Origin: an uncultured Eubacterium sp.
Lineage (GTDB): Bacteria > Bacillota > Clostridia > Oscillospirales > Acutalibacteraceae
Assembly: GCA_905233545.1 (NCBI GenBank)
Contig: CAJOEV010000004.1
Span: forward strand, 23,317 to 87,316
Length of the DNA stretch: 64,000 nucleotides
Direction: 5' to 3'
Part shown: piece after piece, positions 17,904-25,539 of the stretch
Position numbering within the stretch: the stretch's first letter is position 1
Layout: each line of letters begins with the position of its first letter
Translations under genes and position numbers: made by a program
The notes under the pieces: model-generated
What the model was told of the DNA's origin: nothing
Database searches by the model: none
Seen by the model: only the letters and a program-made list of their open reading frames with translations

Positions 17904-19367
17904 ATGAACAATAAAGAACTTGATGAAATACTAAATGAAATAAAACAGCATTCCCAACACAAAGATGATTTTCAGGCTGTATCAAAGCCCGCTTCTCAGG
18001 GTAATGAAAAATCCGAAGATGCGTCTGCTGTCAGAAATGATACAGAGGACTCGGATTTAATTGATTTGCCTGCGCCTACAAAATCAAAAAGCGAGTTTTC
18101 ATTTGCTCCTTCCGATGAAGAAACAAAAGAAGCAAATGGAATCGTAAATAATGAAGATAAGGAGCTCGGAAGTGATTCCGATGATTTGCTTATGAAAGAT
18201 TATCAGTATTTCGACGACGAATATCCCGAAGAGACAAAAAAGAGCAAAAAACCGTTAATAATAACAATTGCTGTTATTCTTATCATTGCAATCGGCGTCG
18301 GTGTTTACTTTGGATTTTTCCACAAAAAAGACGAAGTTACAACAACCGCTGTTGAAACCACCCAGGAAGTAACGGAATATGTTCCCAACACGAAAAACAA
18401 TCCTCTGACGGGCGAATCCGATTTTGACGCAGCTGCTATTGGAAAGAGACCTGTTGCAGTTGTTGTTGAAAACGAATATGATACCGCATCCGTTAAACCT
18501 CAATGGGGAATGAATGAAGCTGATATCGTTCTTGAAGGTGAAAGCGAATATTCAACAAGAATGCTTCTGTTCTGGGCTGACTACACGGATTTACCCGCTC
18601 AGATTGGTCCCGCACGTTCGGCAAGGCCTCCGTTCATTCATTTCAGCCAGCTTTTCGACAGCATCTTTATCCATGCAGGTCTTTCAAGAACAAGAGGTGC
18701 ATATATCGGCGCAAATACCGTATTCAAAAACGAGAAAATTGACCATATCAATCTTCTTGCCTACGGTGAAGACGGAACATATTTCGGAAGAGATAAGTCA
18801 AGAACCGAAACAATTGAGCACACAGGATATTTCAACGGAACAAGTGCTCCCGAACTTATTGAAAAACAGAATTTTGAAACAGACATTGACTCTTCAAAAT
18901 TCTCAATCCTTCAATTCAACAAAACTCCTCAGAAACTCAGCGACAAGGCTGCAACATCCTGTAAATTTGTTTGGTCGGACAGCAATACAGTCGGTCACTG
19001 CCCGAAAGTCGGCTCATATTATTATGATGAAACCGCTGAAAAATATACAACAAATGATTTCGATTCGGATTTCGGAAGCGCAAATCTTCAATTCGAAAAC
19101 CTCATTTTCCTTTTAGATACAACCGAATACATCACCAAAGAAAACTATCAGGGAAAAGGTATCAATGAAATTTACTGTGACTATAAGCTTACAGGAGGAA
19201 CGGGGGCAGTTCTTTCTCAGGGAACAGTTGTTGATATCACATGGGGCGTTGAAGACGGCAAGCTCTGGATGAAGGATACTGACGGAAACAATGTTATGCT
19301 TAACCCCGGAAAAAGCTATATAGGCTACGGCTCATCAAACATGGGCGGAAGCATTACAATCGAGTAA
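17904..19367 (+). CDS. DUF3048 domain protein (YerB-like) with a membrane anchor
   Basis: 487 residues. An acidic N-terminal cytoplasmic segment (1-115) is followed by one transmembrane helix (IIAIGVGVYFGFF around residues 118-137). The extracellular part matches DUF3048: RPVAVVVENEYDTASVKPQWGMNEADIVLEGESEYSTRMLLF, the GPARSARPPFIHF segment and WVE/TWGVEDGKLW near the end. B. subtilis YerB is the usual reference and is a lipoprotein; here the lipid anchor is replaced by a helix. Role is probably in the cell envelope but not established. AAAGGA occurs some distance upstream of the ATG, so the start is moderately sure. Confidence 0.82.
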   Translation: MNNKELDEILNEIKQHSQHKDDFQAVSKPASQGNEKSEDASAVRNDTEDSDLIDLPAPTKSKSEFSFAPSDEETKEANGIVNNEDKELGSDSDDLLMKDYQYFDDEYPEETKKSKKPLIITIAVILIIAIGVGVYFGFFHKKDEVTTTAVETTQEVTEYVPNTKNNPLTGESDFDAAAIGKRPVAVVVENEYDTASVKPQWGMNEADIVLEGESEYSTRMLLFWADYTDLPAQIGPARSARPPFIHFSQLFDSIFIHAGLSRTRGAYIGANTVFKNEKIDHINLLAYGEDGTYFGRDKSRTETIEHTGYFNGTSAPELIEKQNFETDIDSSKFSILQFNKTPQKLSDKAATSCKFVWSDSNTVGHCPKVGSYYYDETAEKYTTNDFDSDFGSANLQFENLIFLLDTTEYITKENYQGKGINEIYCDYKLTGGTGAVLSQGTVVDITWGVEDGKLWMKDTDGNNVMLNPGKSYIGYGSSNMGGSITIE

Positions 19368-19382
19368 TCAGAAGGATAACAT

Positions 19383-19895
19383 ATGGAAGAAACAATCGTT
19401 TTCAGAATAAAACAAACTTTAAATGAGAATGACTACACCGCATTTGCAAAAAAGCTCAAATCCGTTAAAATAAGCAAAATAATCTATTTTATTATGGCGC
19501 TGTTAATGGTTGGAAATGCAGGAATTATGTTTTATATCGGAAGATATACCGAAGCAATTATATTCTTGGTTATAGCTTTGCTGATACTTGCTCTGATGTT
19601 TATTTATCCATCATTTATAGGAGCAAATCTTTTCAAAAACTATTCAAAACTTCATAATGCAAGAGCCATTACGGGTGATGTAATCTTCTGCGATAATCAG
19701 ATATACGATATTTCAAATAACTCGCGTATGACTCTCCAGTATTATCAATTTGAAAAAGTTGTTGAAACTAAAAAATACTTCTTTTTGATGATAACAAAAA
19801 GCACGGGCATTATTCTAAAAAAAGACAGCTTTATCAACGGCGAAGCATCGCAGTTCATGCAATATTTTCTTGCAAAATCCCATATAAAAAAATAA
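19383..19895 (+). CDS. YcxB-like membrane protein
   Basis: 170 residues with two close transmembrane helices (about 36-55 and 61-82) and a C-terminal cytoplasmic beta-rich domain ending in KSTGIILKKDSF, the pattern of the YcxB family. It starts 15 bases after the DUF3048 gene with AGAAGGA upstream, so it is in the same operon. Function unknown. Confidence 0.75.
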   Translation: MEETIVFRIKQTLNENDYTAFAKKLKSVKISKIIYFIMALLMVGNAGIMFYIGRYTEAIIFLVIALLILALMFIYPSFIGANLFKNYSKLHNARAITGDVIFCDNQIYDISNNSRMTLQYYQFEKVVETKKYFFLMITKSTGIILKKDSFINGEASQFMQYFLAKSHIKK

Positions 19896-19899
19896 AAGC

Positions 19900-19932
19900 A
19901 AGGAGCTTTCTCAAAAGAGAAGGCTCCTTTTC
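19900..19932. terminator. Bidirectional terminator between the YcxB-like gene and the SASP tail
   Basis: AAGGAGC-TTTCTC pairs with GAGAA-GGCTCCTT around an AAAA loop and is followed by a T run. Confidence 0.85.
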
Positions 19933-19954
19933 ATTATTGTTGAATTTGCTTTGA

Positions 19955-20083
19955 TTATCTCATTGATTCTTCGTAAGCTTTAATCATCTTTTTAACCATC
20001 TGACCGCCTACTGAACCTGCCTGACGAGAAGTAAGGTCACCGTTGTAGCCCTGCTTAAGGTTAACACCAACTTCAAAAGTAGT
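19955..20083 (-). pseudogene. C-terminal remnant of an alpha/beta small acid-soluble spore protein
   Basis: On the minus strand the open frame reads EVGVNLKQGYNGDLTSRQ, then AGSVGGQMVKKMIKAYEESM and a stop. That is the conserved C-terminal half of alpha/beta SASPs, the DNA-coating proteins of spores. The reading frame is lost immediately upstream: after GAA-GTT-GGT comes TTT-ACT-ACT and a stop codon, with no start codon or ribosome site. The break coincides with the end of the recombinase-bearing element, so the gene was split by integration. The missing 5' half should lie at the other end of the element and is not in this window. Confidence 0.9.
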
Positions 20084-20096
20084 TCAACTACATCTT
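20079..20096. repeat. Candidate attachment-site arm and 15-bp repeat, copy 1
   Basis: GTAGTTCAACTAC (20079-20091) is a 6+6 bp inverted repeat around a single base at the SASP/element junction. The 15-mer GTTCAACTACATCTT (20082-20096) recurs at 20179-20193 inside the recombinase 3' end. Confidence 0.5.
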
Positions 20097-20137
20097 AAAA
20101 TTGCCGAGATAATGGACAGTTTCGGGCATATCTGTCG

Positions 20138-21850
20138 TTAAACTGCCACTTTTTTTGAGTTTTTTTGATTGCTTTGGTGTTCAACTACATCTTGAGCGTT
20201 TTCATTGAAATTTCGGCTTTTTTTGCCGATATCACCGATGAATCTGTAGACGATTTTGATGTTTTGTCGGTACGGAATATCGTGTGTAGCTACGGTATAA
20301 CCCTCAGGAAGTTCCTTTCTTCCGATTTCAATTCGCTCAATAAATGTCCGAACAATGTCAGGGGTCAGCTCATCAATATGGTTGTATCTTTCCACCATGG
20401 AGAAGAACATTCTGTAGGCATCTTCCATATTGTTAATCTGGAATTCCATATCCTTGAGCTTCATCCTTCTCTCCTTCAGCGCATTTGATTCCTTGGTAAG
20501 TGAGTCAATCATTTTCTTCAGTTGGGCATCGCTGATGACTCCCATTGCATTATCGTTGTAAAGCTTCAAAACAATTTTATCAATATCGTTCAGGCGTTTC
20601 TCAATGCTCTCAATGTTGTTTTTTGAGTCCTTGTAGATGCCTGATTTTTGTTTCTTTACAGCGGCTTTAATGATTGAATTAATATCGTCTTTTGAAAGGT
20701 CGATGAACTTATTAAGCTCCGATTTAACAATTTCAACCAGGTCGGAATACTTAATCCTTGCACCGTTTTCGCAATGGTGCGCTGAACGCTTCGGAATGTT
20801 AAGGCAGGACAAATACCAGTACTTTTCCCTTTCGCCCTTGTAAACACTTCCACAGGAACACATCGCAGAACCGCAGCTTTCGCAAAAAGTTATTCCGTTA
20901 AAAATGCTCTGTCTGGTTTGGTCGAATTCCTGCCAGCATTTGGTGTTCATACCCATATAGCGCTCTGCCTTTTCAAACTGCTCGGGCGTTACCAAAGGCT
21001 GATGAGTATCGCGGGTAATCACCCACTGGTCCCTGGGAACCTTGACGGTCTTCTTAGACTTAATACTCACCTTTTTGGATTTTCCCAGAATCGTATGGCC
21101 GAGATAAACCTGGTTCTGAAGTATTCTTTTAACGGTGGTATGATTCCACTCATCAGTTGCCCTTGCCGCTCCCCTGTCGCAGAATTTATCTCTGAACAGA
21201 ACTCTGTATTTCAAAGGTGTTATCTGTCCTTCCTTTGTGAGCTGAGCAGCTATAAAGTGAGCAGACCTTCCGTTTTCCGCGAGTTCAAAAATGCGCTGAA
21301 CTATCGGAGCTGTATTCGGGTCAGGAACAATACTTGTGCTGTCATCCGGATTTCGCATATAGCCGAACGGCGGACAAGCACAGTACTCCCCTCTCTCTCT
21401 TTTTTGGTAAATTACCTGCTTTATCTTTCTTGATGTATCACGAAGATAAACATCATTCATAGCGAACTGAAACGGTGCCATTATATTTGATTCATAAGAA
21501 TCGAAGTTATCACTGATTGCCATATAATGGATGCAATGCTCGGGAAAGTACGTTTCGGCATAATAGCTTGATTCAGTCATATCTCTGCCGAGTCTTGATA
21601 AGTCCTTGGTTATAACGGTGTTAACAAGACCTGTATCAATATGTGCAAGCATTGAGCGGAACCCGGGGCGTTCAAAGTTTGAACCCGAAAAGCCGTCGTC
21701 AACAAACTCCTTTACAATAGTAATATTATTATCTTTACAATACTGTCTGATAATATTCCTTTGATTAATAATACTTCCGGACTCACCGTTATTTGCCTCT
21801 TCAACAGATAATCGCAAGTATATGTCAGCTAAAGCAACAGCAGTATTCAT
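20138..21850 (-). CDS. Large serine recombinase (resolvase/TnpX-like integrase)
   Basis: 570 residues. The N-terminal catalytic domain has Arg13 and Ser15 in YLRLSVEE, the nucleophile region, plus DGFSGSNFERPGF and TKDLSRLGRD. A recombinase domain follows (PFGYMRNPDD, then HTTVKRILQNQVYLG), a zinc beta-ribbon (FCESCGSAMCSCG) and a coiled-coil region (SIEKRLNDIDKIVLKLYND and after). This is the enzyme that would integrate and excise the element. It lies at the SASP junction and transcribes towards it. AAGGAGG is 5 bases before the ATG. A promoter is seen at 21892-21920. Confidence 0.95.
   Translation of the reverse strand: MNTAVALADIYLRLSVEEANNGESGSIINQRNIIRQYCKDNNITIVKEFVDDGFSGSNFERPGFRSMLAHIDTGLVNTVITKDLSRLGRDMTESSYYAETYFPEHCIHYMAISDNFDSYESNIMAPFQFAMNDVYLRDTSRKIKQVIYQKRERGEYCACPPFGYMRNPDDSTSIVPDPNTAPIVQRIFELAENGRSAHFIAAQLTKEGQITPLKYRVLFRDKFCDRGAARATDEWNHTTVKRILQNQVYLGHTILGKSKKVSIKSKKTVKVPRDQWVITRDTHQPLVTPEQFEKAERYMGMNTKCWQEFDQTRQSIFNGITFCESCGSAMCSCGSVYKGEREKYWYLSCLNIPKRSAHHCENGARIKYSDLVEIVKSELNKFIDLSKDDINSIIKAAVKKQKSGIYKDSKNNIESIEKRLNDIDKIVLKLYNDNAMGVISDAQLKKMIDSLTKESNALKERRMKLKDMEFQINNMEDAYRMFFSMVERYNHIDELTPDIVRTFIERIEIGRKELPEGYTVATHDIPYRQNIKIVYRFIGDIGKKSRNFNENAQDVVEHQSNQKNSKKVAV
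20179..20193. repeat. 15-bp repeat, copy 2
   Basis: GTTCAACTACATCTT, identical to 20082-20096, here inside the last codons of the recombinase gene (it encodes DVVE on the minus strand). Confidence 0.7.
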
Positions 21851-21891
21851 TGTAACCTCCTTGTACTGTCGCTATTTAATTGCCTAGCAAC

Positions 21892-21920
21892 AGTTTACCA
21901 TACATTTTTTACTATATCAA
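21892..21920 (-). promoter_or_regulatory. Promoter of the recombinase gene
   Basis: Minus strand TTGATA (21920-21915), a 17-base spacer and TAAACT (21897-21892). It overlaps the 3' end of the TnpW-like gene, and a TTGC-CTA-GCAA palindrome lies just downstream. Confidence 0.5.
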
Positions 21921-22111
21921 TTGAATGGGCGAATGTTTTCAGTAGTAATTTTTTCCAGAACAATGTCCCTCAAAGTGTTCTTATTACTAAAGATTCTGGT
22001 TACCTCATACACGCTTTTCCCAATGGTATATACGCCCACCGAATCGGCATTATTCATCGCTGAAATGCTGCGTGCTTCTTCGTTGTTTTTAACATCAATA
22101 TTTTGCTGCAT
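21917..22111 (-). CDS. TnpW-family small protein
   Basis: 64 residues containing YTIGKSVYEVTRIFS followed by LRDIVLEKI, the core of TnpW-family proteins that accompany serine recombinases in clostridial transposons such as Tn4451. A GGAGG site lies before the ATG. It is directly upstream of, and partly overlaps the promoter of, the recombinase gene. Its role is unknown; accessory control of recombination is a reasonable guess. Confidence 0.75.
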   Translation of the reverse strand: MQQNIDVKNNEEARSISAMNNADSVGVYTIGKSVYEVTRIFSNKNTLRDIVLEKITTENIRPFN

Positions 22112-22196
22112 AAAAATTCCTCCAATACATATTTTTGGAAAGAAAATGAAATATATACAAATTCATTCGCCCTCCTAATATCCACTGGAGGAAAAC

Positions 22197-22217
22197 AACC
22201 AAAGTGGTCCGCAAAAA
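22197..22217. repeat. Shared leader repeat, copy 1
   Basis: A 21-bp sequence, AACCAAAGTGGTCCGCAAAA plus A, preceded by a CTGGAG-containing hairpin. It is identical to 47645-47665. Both copies lie upstream of small minus-strand element genes and just after a terminator-like hairpin. Confidence 0.8.
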
Positions 22218-22327
22218 TAAAAAAAGTTCACTACGAATAATTCATAGTGAACTGATTTTTAATATGTTTTCAGACTTGTAGTTTATTTGTATTTTTTACA
22301 ATATGTAATTCGTCTAACAAAAACCTT

Positions 22328-22345
22328 AACGATTCTTATAATATG
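22328..22345. repeat. 18-bp direct repeat left of the LRR gene
   Basis: AACGATTCTTATAATATG, identical to 23674-23691; similarity continues weakly into SGCARYTTAG. The two copies bracket the BspA-type LRR gene. Confidence 0.7.
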
Positions 22346-22404
22346 CGCAGTTAGGAAAACCTTCACCGTAGTCACGGTTCCAAAATAGTAACTACGCCAT
22401 TATT

Positions 22405-23301
22405 TTATTCATCTTTTTGACTTAATACAATTTTTAGATTTTTTTCATTAGCATTAATAGTTGTTAATTTGCTACAACCCGAAAATGCATTTTCACCAAT
22501 GCTTATTACAGAATCTGGAATTGTGATACTTGTTAATCTGCTGCAATGTGCAAATGCTTTATATCCAATGCTTGTAACAGAGTCTGGAATTGTGATACTT
22601 GTTAAACAGGGGCAATTTGCAAATACTTCTTCGCCAATGCTTGTAATAGAATTTGAAATGCAACCGCTTGATAAAAAGAAGCAACTACCAAATGCGCCAC
22701 AGCCAATACTTGTAACAGAGTCTGAAATGAAAATGCTTTCTAATAACATGCAACTTTCAAATGCATAATCGCCAATATTTGTGACAGAATCCGGAATGAT
22801 AATGCTTCTTAAATCGCAGCCTGTAAATGCACTTTCGCCAATGCTTGTAACAGATTCTGGAATAGTGATACTTTCCAATTTGCTGCAACCGCAAAATGCA
22901 CTATCACCAATGCTTGTAACAGAATTCGGAATAGTGATACTTGATAAACTGCTACAATTCTCAAATGCACTATCGCCAATGCTTGTGACGGATTTTGGAA
23001 TTTCTATGCTCGTTAAACTGTAACAATGTGAAAACACATAATCACCAATCCTCGTAACGGAATCTGGAATAGTAATACTTATTAATTCGTTGCAACAGTA
23101 AAAAGCGTATTTGCCAATGCTTGTGACAGAGTCTGGAATGATAACGATTTCCAAATTGAAACAACGATAAAATGCATTGTCGCCAATACTAGTGACACAA
23201 TTCGGAATAATGACTATAGTTGATTCTCCTATATATCTTTCAAGCACACCTTCACAAATGATAAAATCATCATCTGTTTTATTGTTATTATTCAATGACA
23301 T
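22405..23301 (-). CDS. BspA-type leucine-rich repeat protein
   Basis: 298 residues made of about ten tandem 23-residue repeats with the pattern SVTSIGDSAFENCSSLSSITIP, typical of LRR_5/BspA proteins from gut bacteria and protists. No signal peptide or anchor is visible, so it is probably cytoplasmic or released; BspA proteins elsewhere bind host matrix or other proteins. The near-identical 69-bp DNA repeats give it potential for expansion and contraction. It is bracketed by an 18-bp direct repeat, so it may be an inserted cassette. A weak AAGGAG site precedes the ATG. Confidence 0.85.
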   Translation of the reverse strand: MSLNNNNKTDDDFIICEGVLERYIGESTIVIIPNCVTSIGDNAFYRCFNLEIVIIPDSVTSIGKYAFYCCNELISITIPDSVTRIGDYVFSHCYSLTSIEIPKSVTSIGDSAFENCSSLSSITIPNSVTSIGDSAFCGCSKLESITIPESVTSIGESAFTGCDLRSIIIPDSVTNIGDYAFESCMLLESIFISDSVTSIGCGAFGSCFFLSSGCISNSITSIGEEVFANCPCLTSITIPDSVTSIGYKAFAHCSRLTSITIPDSVISIGENAFSGCSKLTTINANEKNLKIVLSQKDE

Positions 23302-23788
23302 ATCTCATGCTCCTTAATGAAAGTGATATTTTACTTTGAATTTCAATAACGGTAAAAACATTATATAATAAATAATTCCTTATTTCAATAAAAAGCAAAA
23401 CAGTGTATGCAAAAGTTGATGACAAACATGAATAGAAGAAAAAGCAGATTGCAACCCCCTTCAACAATTTGCAATCTTCAATCTTCAATGTGCTCTAAAA
23501 CCGCATAAACACTGGATATTTTCAAGGTAGTACATTGCAAATTAGCACAACATTGTAATCTTCAAAAGCAACCATTTCCATTGTGGGAACAGTTGCTTTT
23601 TACTATAACAGAGCAAACAGCGAAAAATCATCTATTTGCTCTGCATTTCTGTGAATAATCGTGCTTTGGAATCAACGATTCTTATAATATGGGCAACTTA
23701 GTATAACAGATAGGCAAAGCAGCTCATGTCATCGTATGACAGTCCCTTTTGCAGATGCAGAAGGATTCAAGCCTTAAATTTTTTCCTA
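23302..23788. other. Intergenic stretch with two hairpins and a gene remnant
   Basis: No full gene is visible. Hairpin AAAAGCAAC/GTTGCTTTT (23564-23600) and hairpin AGAGCAAA/TTTGCTCT (about 23610-23642) are likely terminators for the gene at 23789. A minus-strand tail ending LSCPYYKNR and a stop overlaps the 18-bp repeat at 23674, parallel to the remnant at 22.3 kb. Confidence 0.5.
23674..23691. repeat. 18-bp direct repeat right of the LRR gene
   Basis: AACGATTCTTATAATATG, identical to 22328-22345. Confidence 0.7.
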
Positions 23789-24394
23789 TCAATCGTCAAA
23801 TGTGGTTCCGCCATCCTTCGGGGTTCCTGGGCAGAACTTACAATACTTTTTTCTTGCTTCGTCAGGATGAAGCGCATCCCACATTAACTCATCAAAAGTT
23901 AAGCCCTCAATTGGCTCTAAACTACACTTAATGTATTTTGTACCTGTATATTCCCCCCGTTCTAATATTGCGTTCTTACAGTGTTCACAATTGATAACCT
24001 TGTCAGATACTTGTAAATCTACATACTGAACTACAAGGTCTGGTTTGCACGTATACCTTTCCGAGCTGTTTACAGATTCAATCACACAAAAATTTTTACG
24101 ATTATTTGGATTAAAACCAATAAATCTATATTTTTTCCCGTTCAGATCGAATTCAGTTCCATAATGCTCTTTTGAAAATCCGTAACGATTACAGTATTTC
24201 TCAAAGTCCCGACGTTGGTCGTCATCCTTGTTGCCGCTCGTAATCTTAGCTTCGACCTTCATTTCAAAACTGTCTGAAGAATATGAAATTTTTTTTGCTT
24301 CAATTACAATATTATACTTTTGTTCTAATTCTGAAACAGCTTCTTTGAAATCTGTTCTAAATTCCTTTAATAGTTTTGCATCGATTATTGTCAT
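23789..24394 (-). CDS. Uncharacterised cysteine-containing protein
   Basis: 201 residues when started at 24394, where AAGGAG lies 8 bases upstream; a longer frame exists but lacks a ribosome site. The N-terminal half (MTIIDAKLLKEFRTDFKEAV) resembles a short DNA-element protein with a beta-rich middle (YGTEFDLNGKKYRFIGF). The C-terminal half has CEHC, a lone Cys and KYCKFCPG, a likely zinc-binding set. Similar small proteins occur on Firmicutes mobile elements. It is driven by the shared AACC-type promoter at 24445-24485. Confidence 0.6.
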   Translation of the reverse strand: MTIIDAKLLKEFRTDFKEAVSELEQKYNIVIEAKKISYSSDSFEMKVEAKITSGNKDDDQRRDFEKYCNRYGFSKEHYGTEFDLNGKKYRFIGFNPNNRKNFCVIESVNSSERYTCKPDLVVQYVDLQVSDKVINCEHCKNAILERGEYTGTKYIKCSLEPIEGLTFDELMWDALHPDEARKKYCKFCPGTPKDGGTTFDD

Positions 24395-24444
24395 TATAAA
24401 CAGCTCCTTTATGTATTTTTTCAGCACTTTGTGCTTACAAGAAA

Positions 24445-24485
24445 ATATTAGCACAGTATGATTATATTTTTGCTTTTTTGGTTTT
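24445..24485 (-). promoter_or_regulatory. AACC-type promoter 1 (upstream of 24394)
   Basis: Minus strand: AAAACCAAAAAAGCAAA begins at 24485; after 29 bases from the CC comes the -10 box TAATAT (24450-24445). No TTGACA-like -35 box is present. Confidence 0.6.
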
Positions 24486-24517
24486 GATCTTTCTTTGCCG
24501 TATTTTTATTCAATTTT

Positions 24518-25225
24518 CTATTCAATAACAACCACATCATTAAACAGTGCTCTTAACTGCTTTCCATTGGGAAGATTTATGGTTTTCTCTATATGAAAAT
24601 GACCGAAATACCAATGTTTGAAATCCGTTTCAAACATAATCCATTCAAGATATCCCGTTAGCTCAGCATCGTGAGGATCTGGAGAAAATCCAAGGTGCCG
24701 TATTAACTCGTTGGGCGCAGTATGTGTCAAGATATAATCAACCTTAAAACCGGCGTCTTTCAGTGACTGAGCTCCGAGTCTATACTCTTCATCACAAGGG
24801 AGCTCCTGCCTCCACCACGAAATGTCTTCCTGTCGTAAATATTTGTCAACTGAATAGGCTCCGCCGAATGTAAAAAACGTTTTCCCTTGAATTTCGTATA
24901 TTCTTCCACGTTCGAGATGAAAAATATTATCGCGTATTTTGTGAACTACTTCGCCATAACATTCAACTTCTGGATAAGAATAAAGTCTGTTAAAATTCTC
25001 GTGATTACCATCTAGCATTAGGATGCAATAAGGCTTATGTGAAAGTGTATTTAAGGCTTCTTCGTTACAGCGATATCCAACTAAATCCGTCTCATCATAC
25101 CATATAAATCCGAAATCACCACATATGATTAGCACATCGTCTTCTGTCCAAGTGCTTTCGCCAGGCATGCATTCTTCACAAAAGCGCCAAAGTTCACCGT
25201 GAGTATCGCCAGTTATCATTATCAT
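24518..25225 (-). CDS. Metallophosphoesterase
   Basis: 235 residues with the complete calcineurin-like metal site: GDTHG (Asp7, His9), CGDFG, GNHEN, the later THTAPNE His and GHFH. It is a soluble phosphoesterase; the substrate is not known. The start overlaps the previous gene's stop by 4 bases, so the two are translationally coupled. It belongs to the operon starting at promoter 2 (27305-27346). Confidence 0.88.
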   Translation of the reverse strand: MIMITGDTHGELWRFCEECMPGESTWTEDDVLIICGDFGFIWYDETDLVGYRCNEEALNTLSHKPYCILMLDGNHENFNRLYSYPEVECYGEVVHKIRDNIFHLERGRIYEIQGKTFFTFGGAYSVDKYLRQEDISWWRQELPCDEEYRLGAQSLKDAGFKVDYILTHTAPNELIRHLGFSPDPHDAELTGYLEWIMFETDFKHWYFGHFHIEKTINLPNGKQLRALFNDVVVIE

Positions 25226-25509
25226 TTTTTATCCTCCTTAATAACGATTATCTTTCCATCTTCGTCATAATAACAACAGCGGATGGTAACATCTTTTTTC
25301 AACACCTCCTTTGCGGTGTTATATAACATTTCGATTATGCTTTTGTACGATATGATTCTAGCACTCCATTCGTCTTTAGCAATCAAGTAAACTGTTCCGT
25401 TGCCAATCACAAAAAAACGAGTCTTTTCAATCCACAGTATGTACGGTGCCTCATTCATTGTGTCCTTCAGGTTGTTCTTGATTGCTTTTTCTAGTTCTTT
25501 TTGATTCAT
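25222..25509 (-). CDS. Uncharacterised small protein
   Basis: 95 residues from the preferred start 25509 (AAGGA 11 bases upstream; 25518 or 25521 are alternatives). It begins MNQKELEKAIKNNL. A mid-protein block, APYILWIEKTRFFVIGNGTV, looks beta-rich. No known motif is seen. It is coupled to the metallophosphoesterase gene behind it. Confidence 0.55.
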   Translation of the reverse strand: MNQKELEKAIKNNLKDTMNEAPYILWIEKTRFFVIGNGTVYLIAKDEWSARIISYKSIIEMLYNTAKEVLKKDVTIRCCYYDEDGKIIVIKEDKK

Positions 25510-25539
25510 AAAACGCATCATCCTTGTTGTTAAGTTTAT

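Larger units (their letters stand above)
22112..22404. other. Intergenic stretch with a gene remnant and terminator
   Basis: No complete gene. The minus strand holds an open tail reading NRDYGEGFPNCAYYKNR and a stop (about 22328-22380), which looks like the end of a lost cysteine-containing protein. A stem-loop GTTCACTA/TAGTGAAC (22226-22252) with T runs probably ends transcription from the LRR gene. The leader repeat at 22197-22217 lies just upstream of the TnpW-like gene. Confidence 0.5.

Noticed and set aside
17732..17962. N-terminal extension of the 17.1-kb gene
   Set aside because: The extension overlaps the promoter region and the divergent gene and reads as AT-rich noise; a ribosome site and promoter fix the start at 17731.
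22469..23023. Plus-strand open frames opposite the LRR gene
   Set aside because: They are the antisense of the 69-bp repeats (repeating VTESGIVIL-like text) with no ribosome site; the minus-strand LRR protein is clearly the real product.
22405..23301. Regular repeats that might suggest a CRISPR array
   Set aside because: The units are protein-coding LRRs of about 69 bp with variation at codon positions and no distinct spacers.
23288..23488. 66-codon minus-strand ORF overlapping the LRR start
   Set aside because: AT-rich, low-complexity hydrophobic translation, overlaps the LRR start in another frame, and has no convincing ribosome site.
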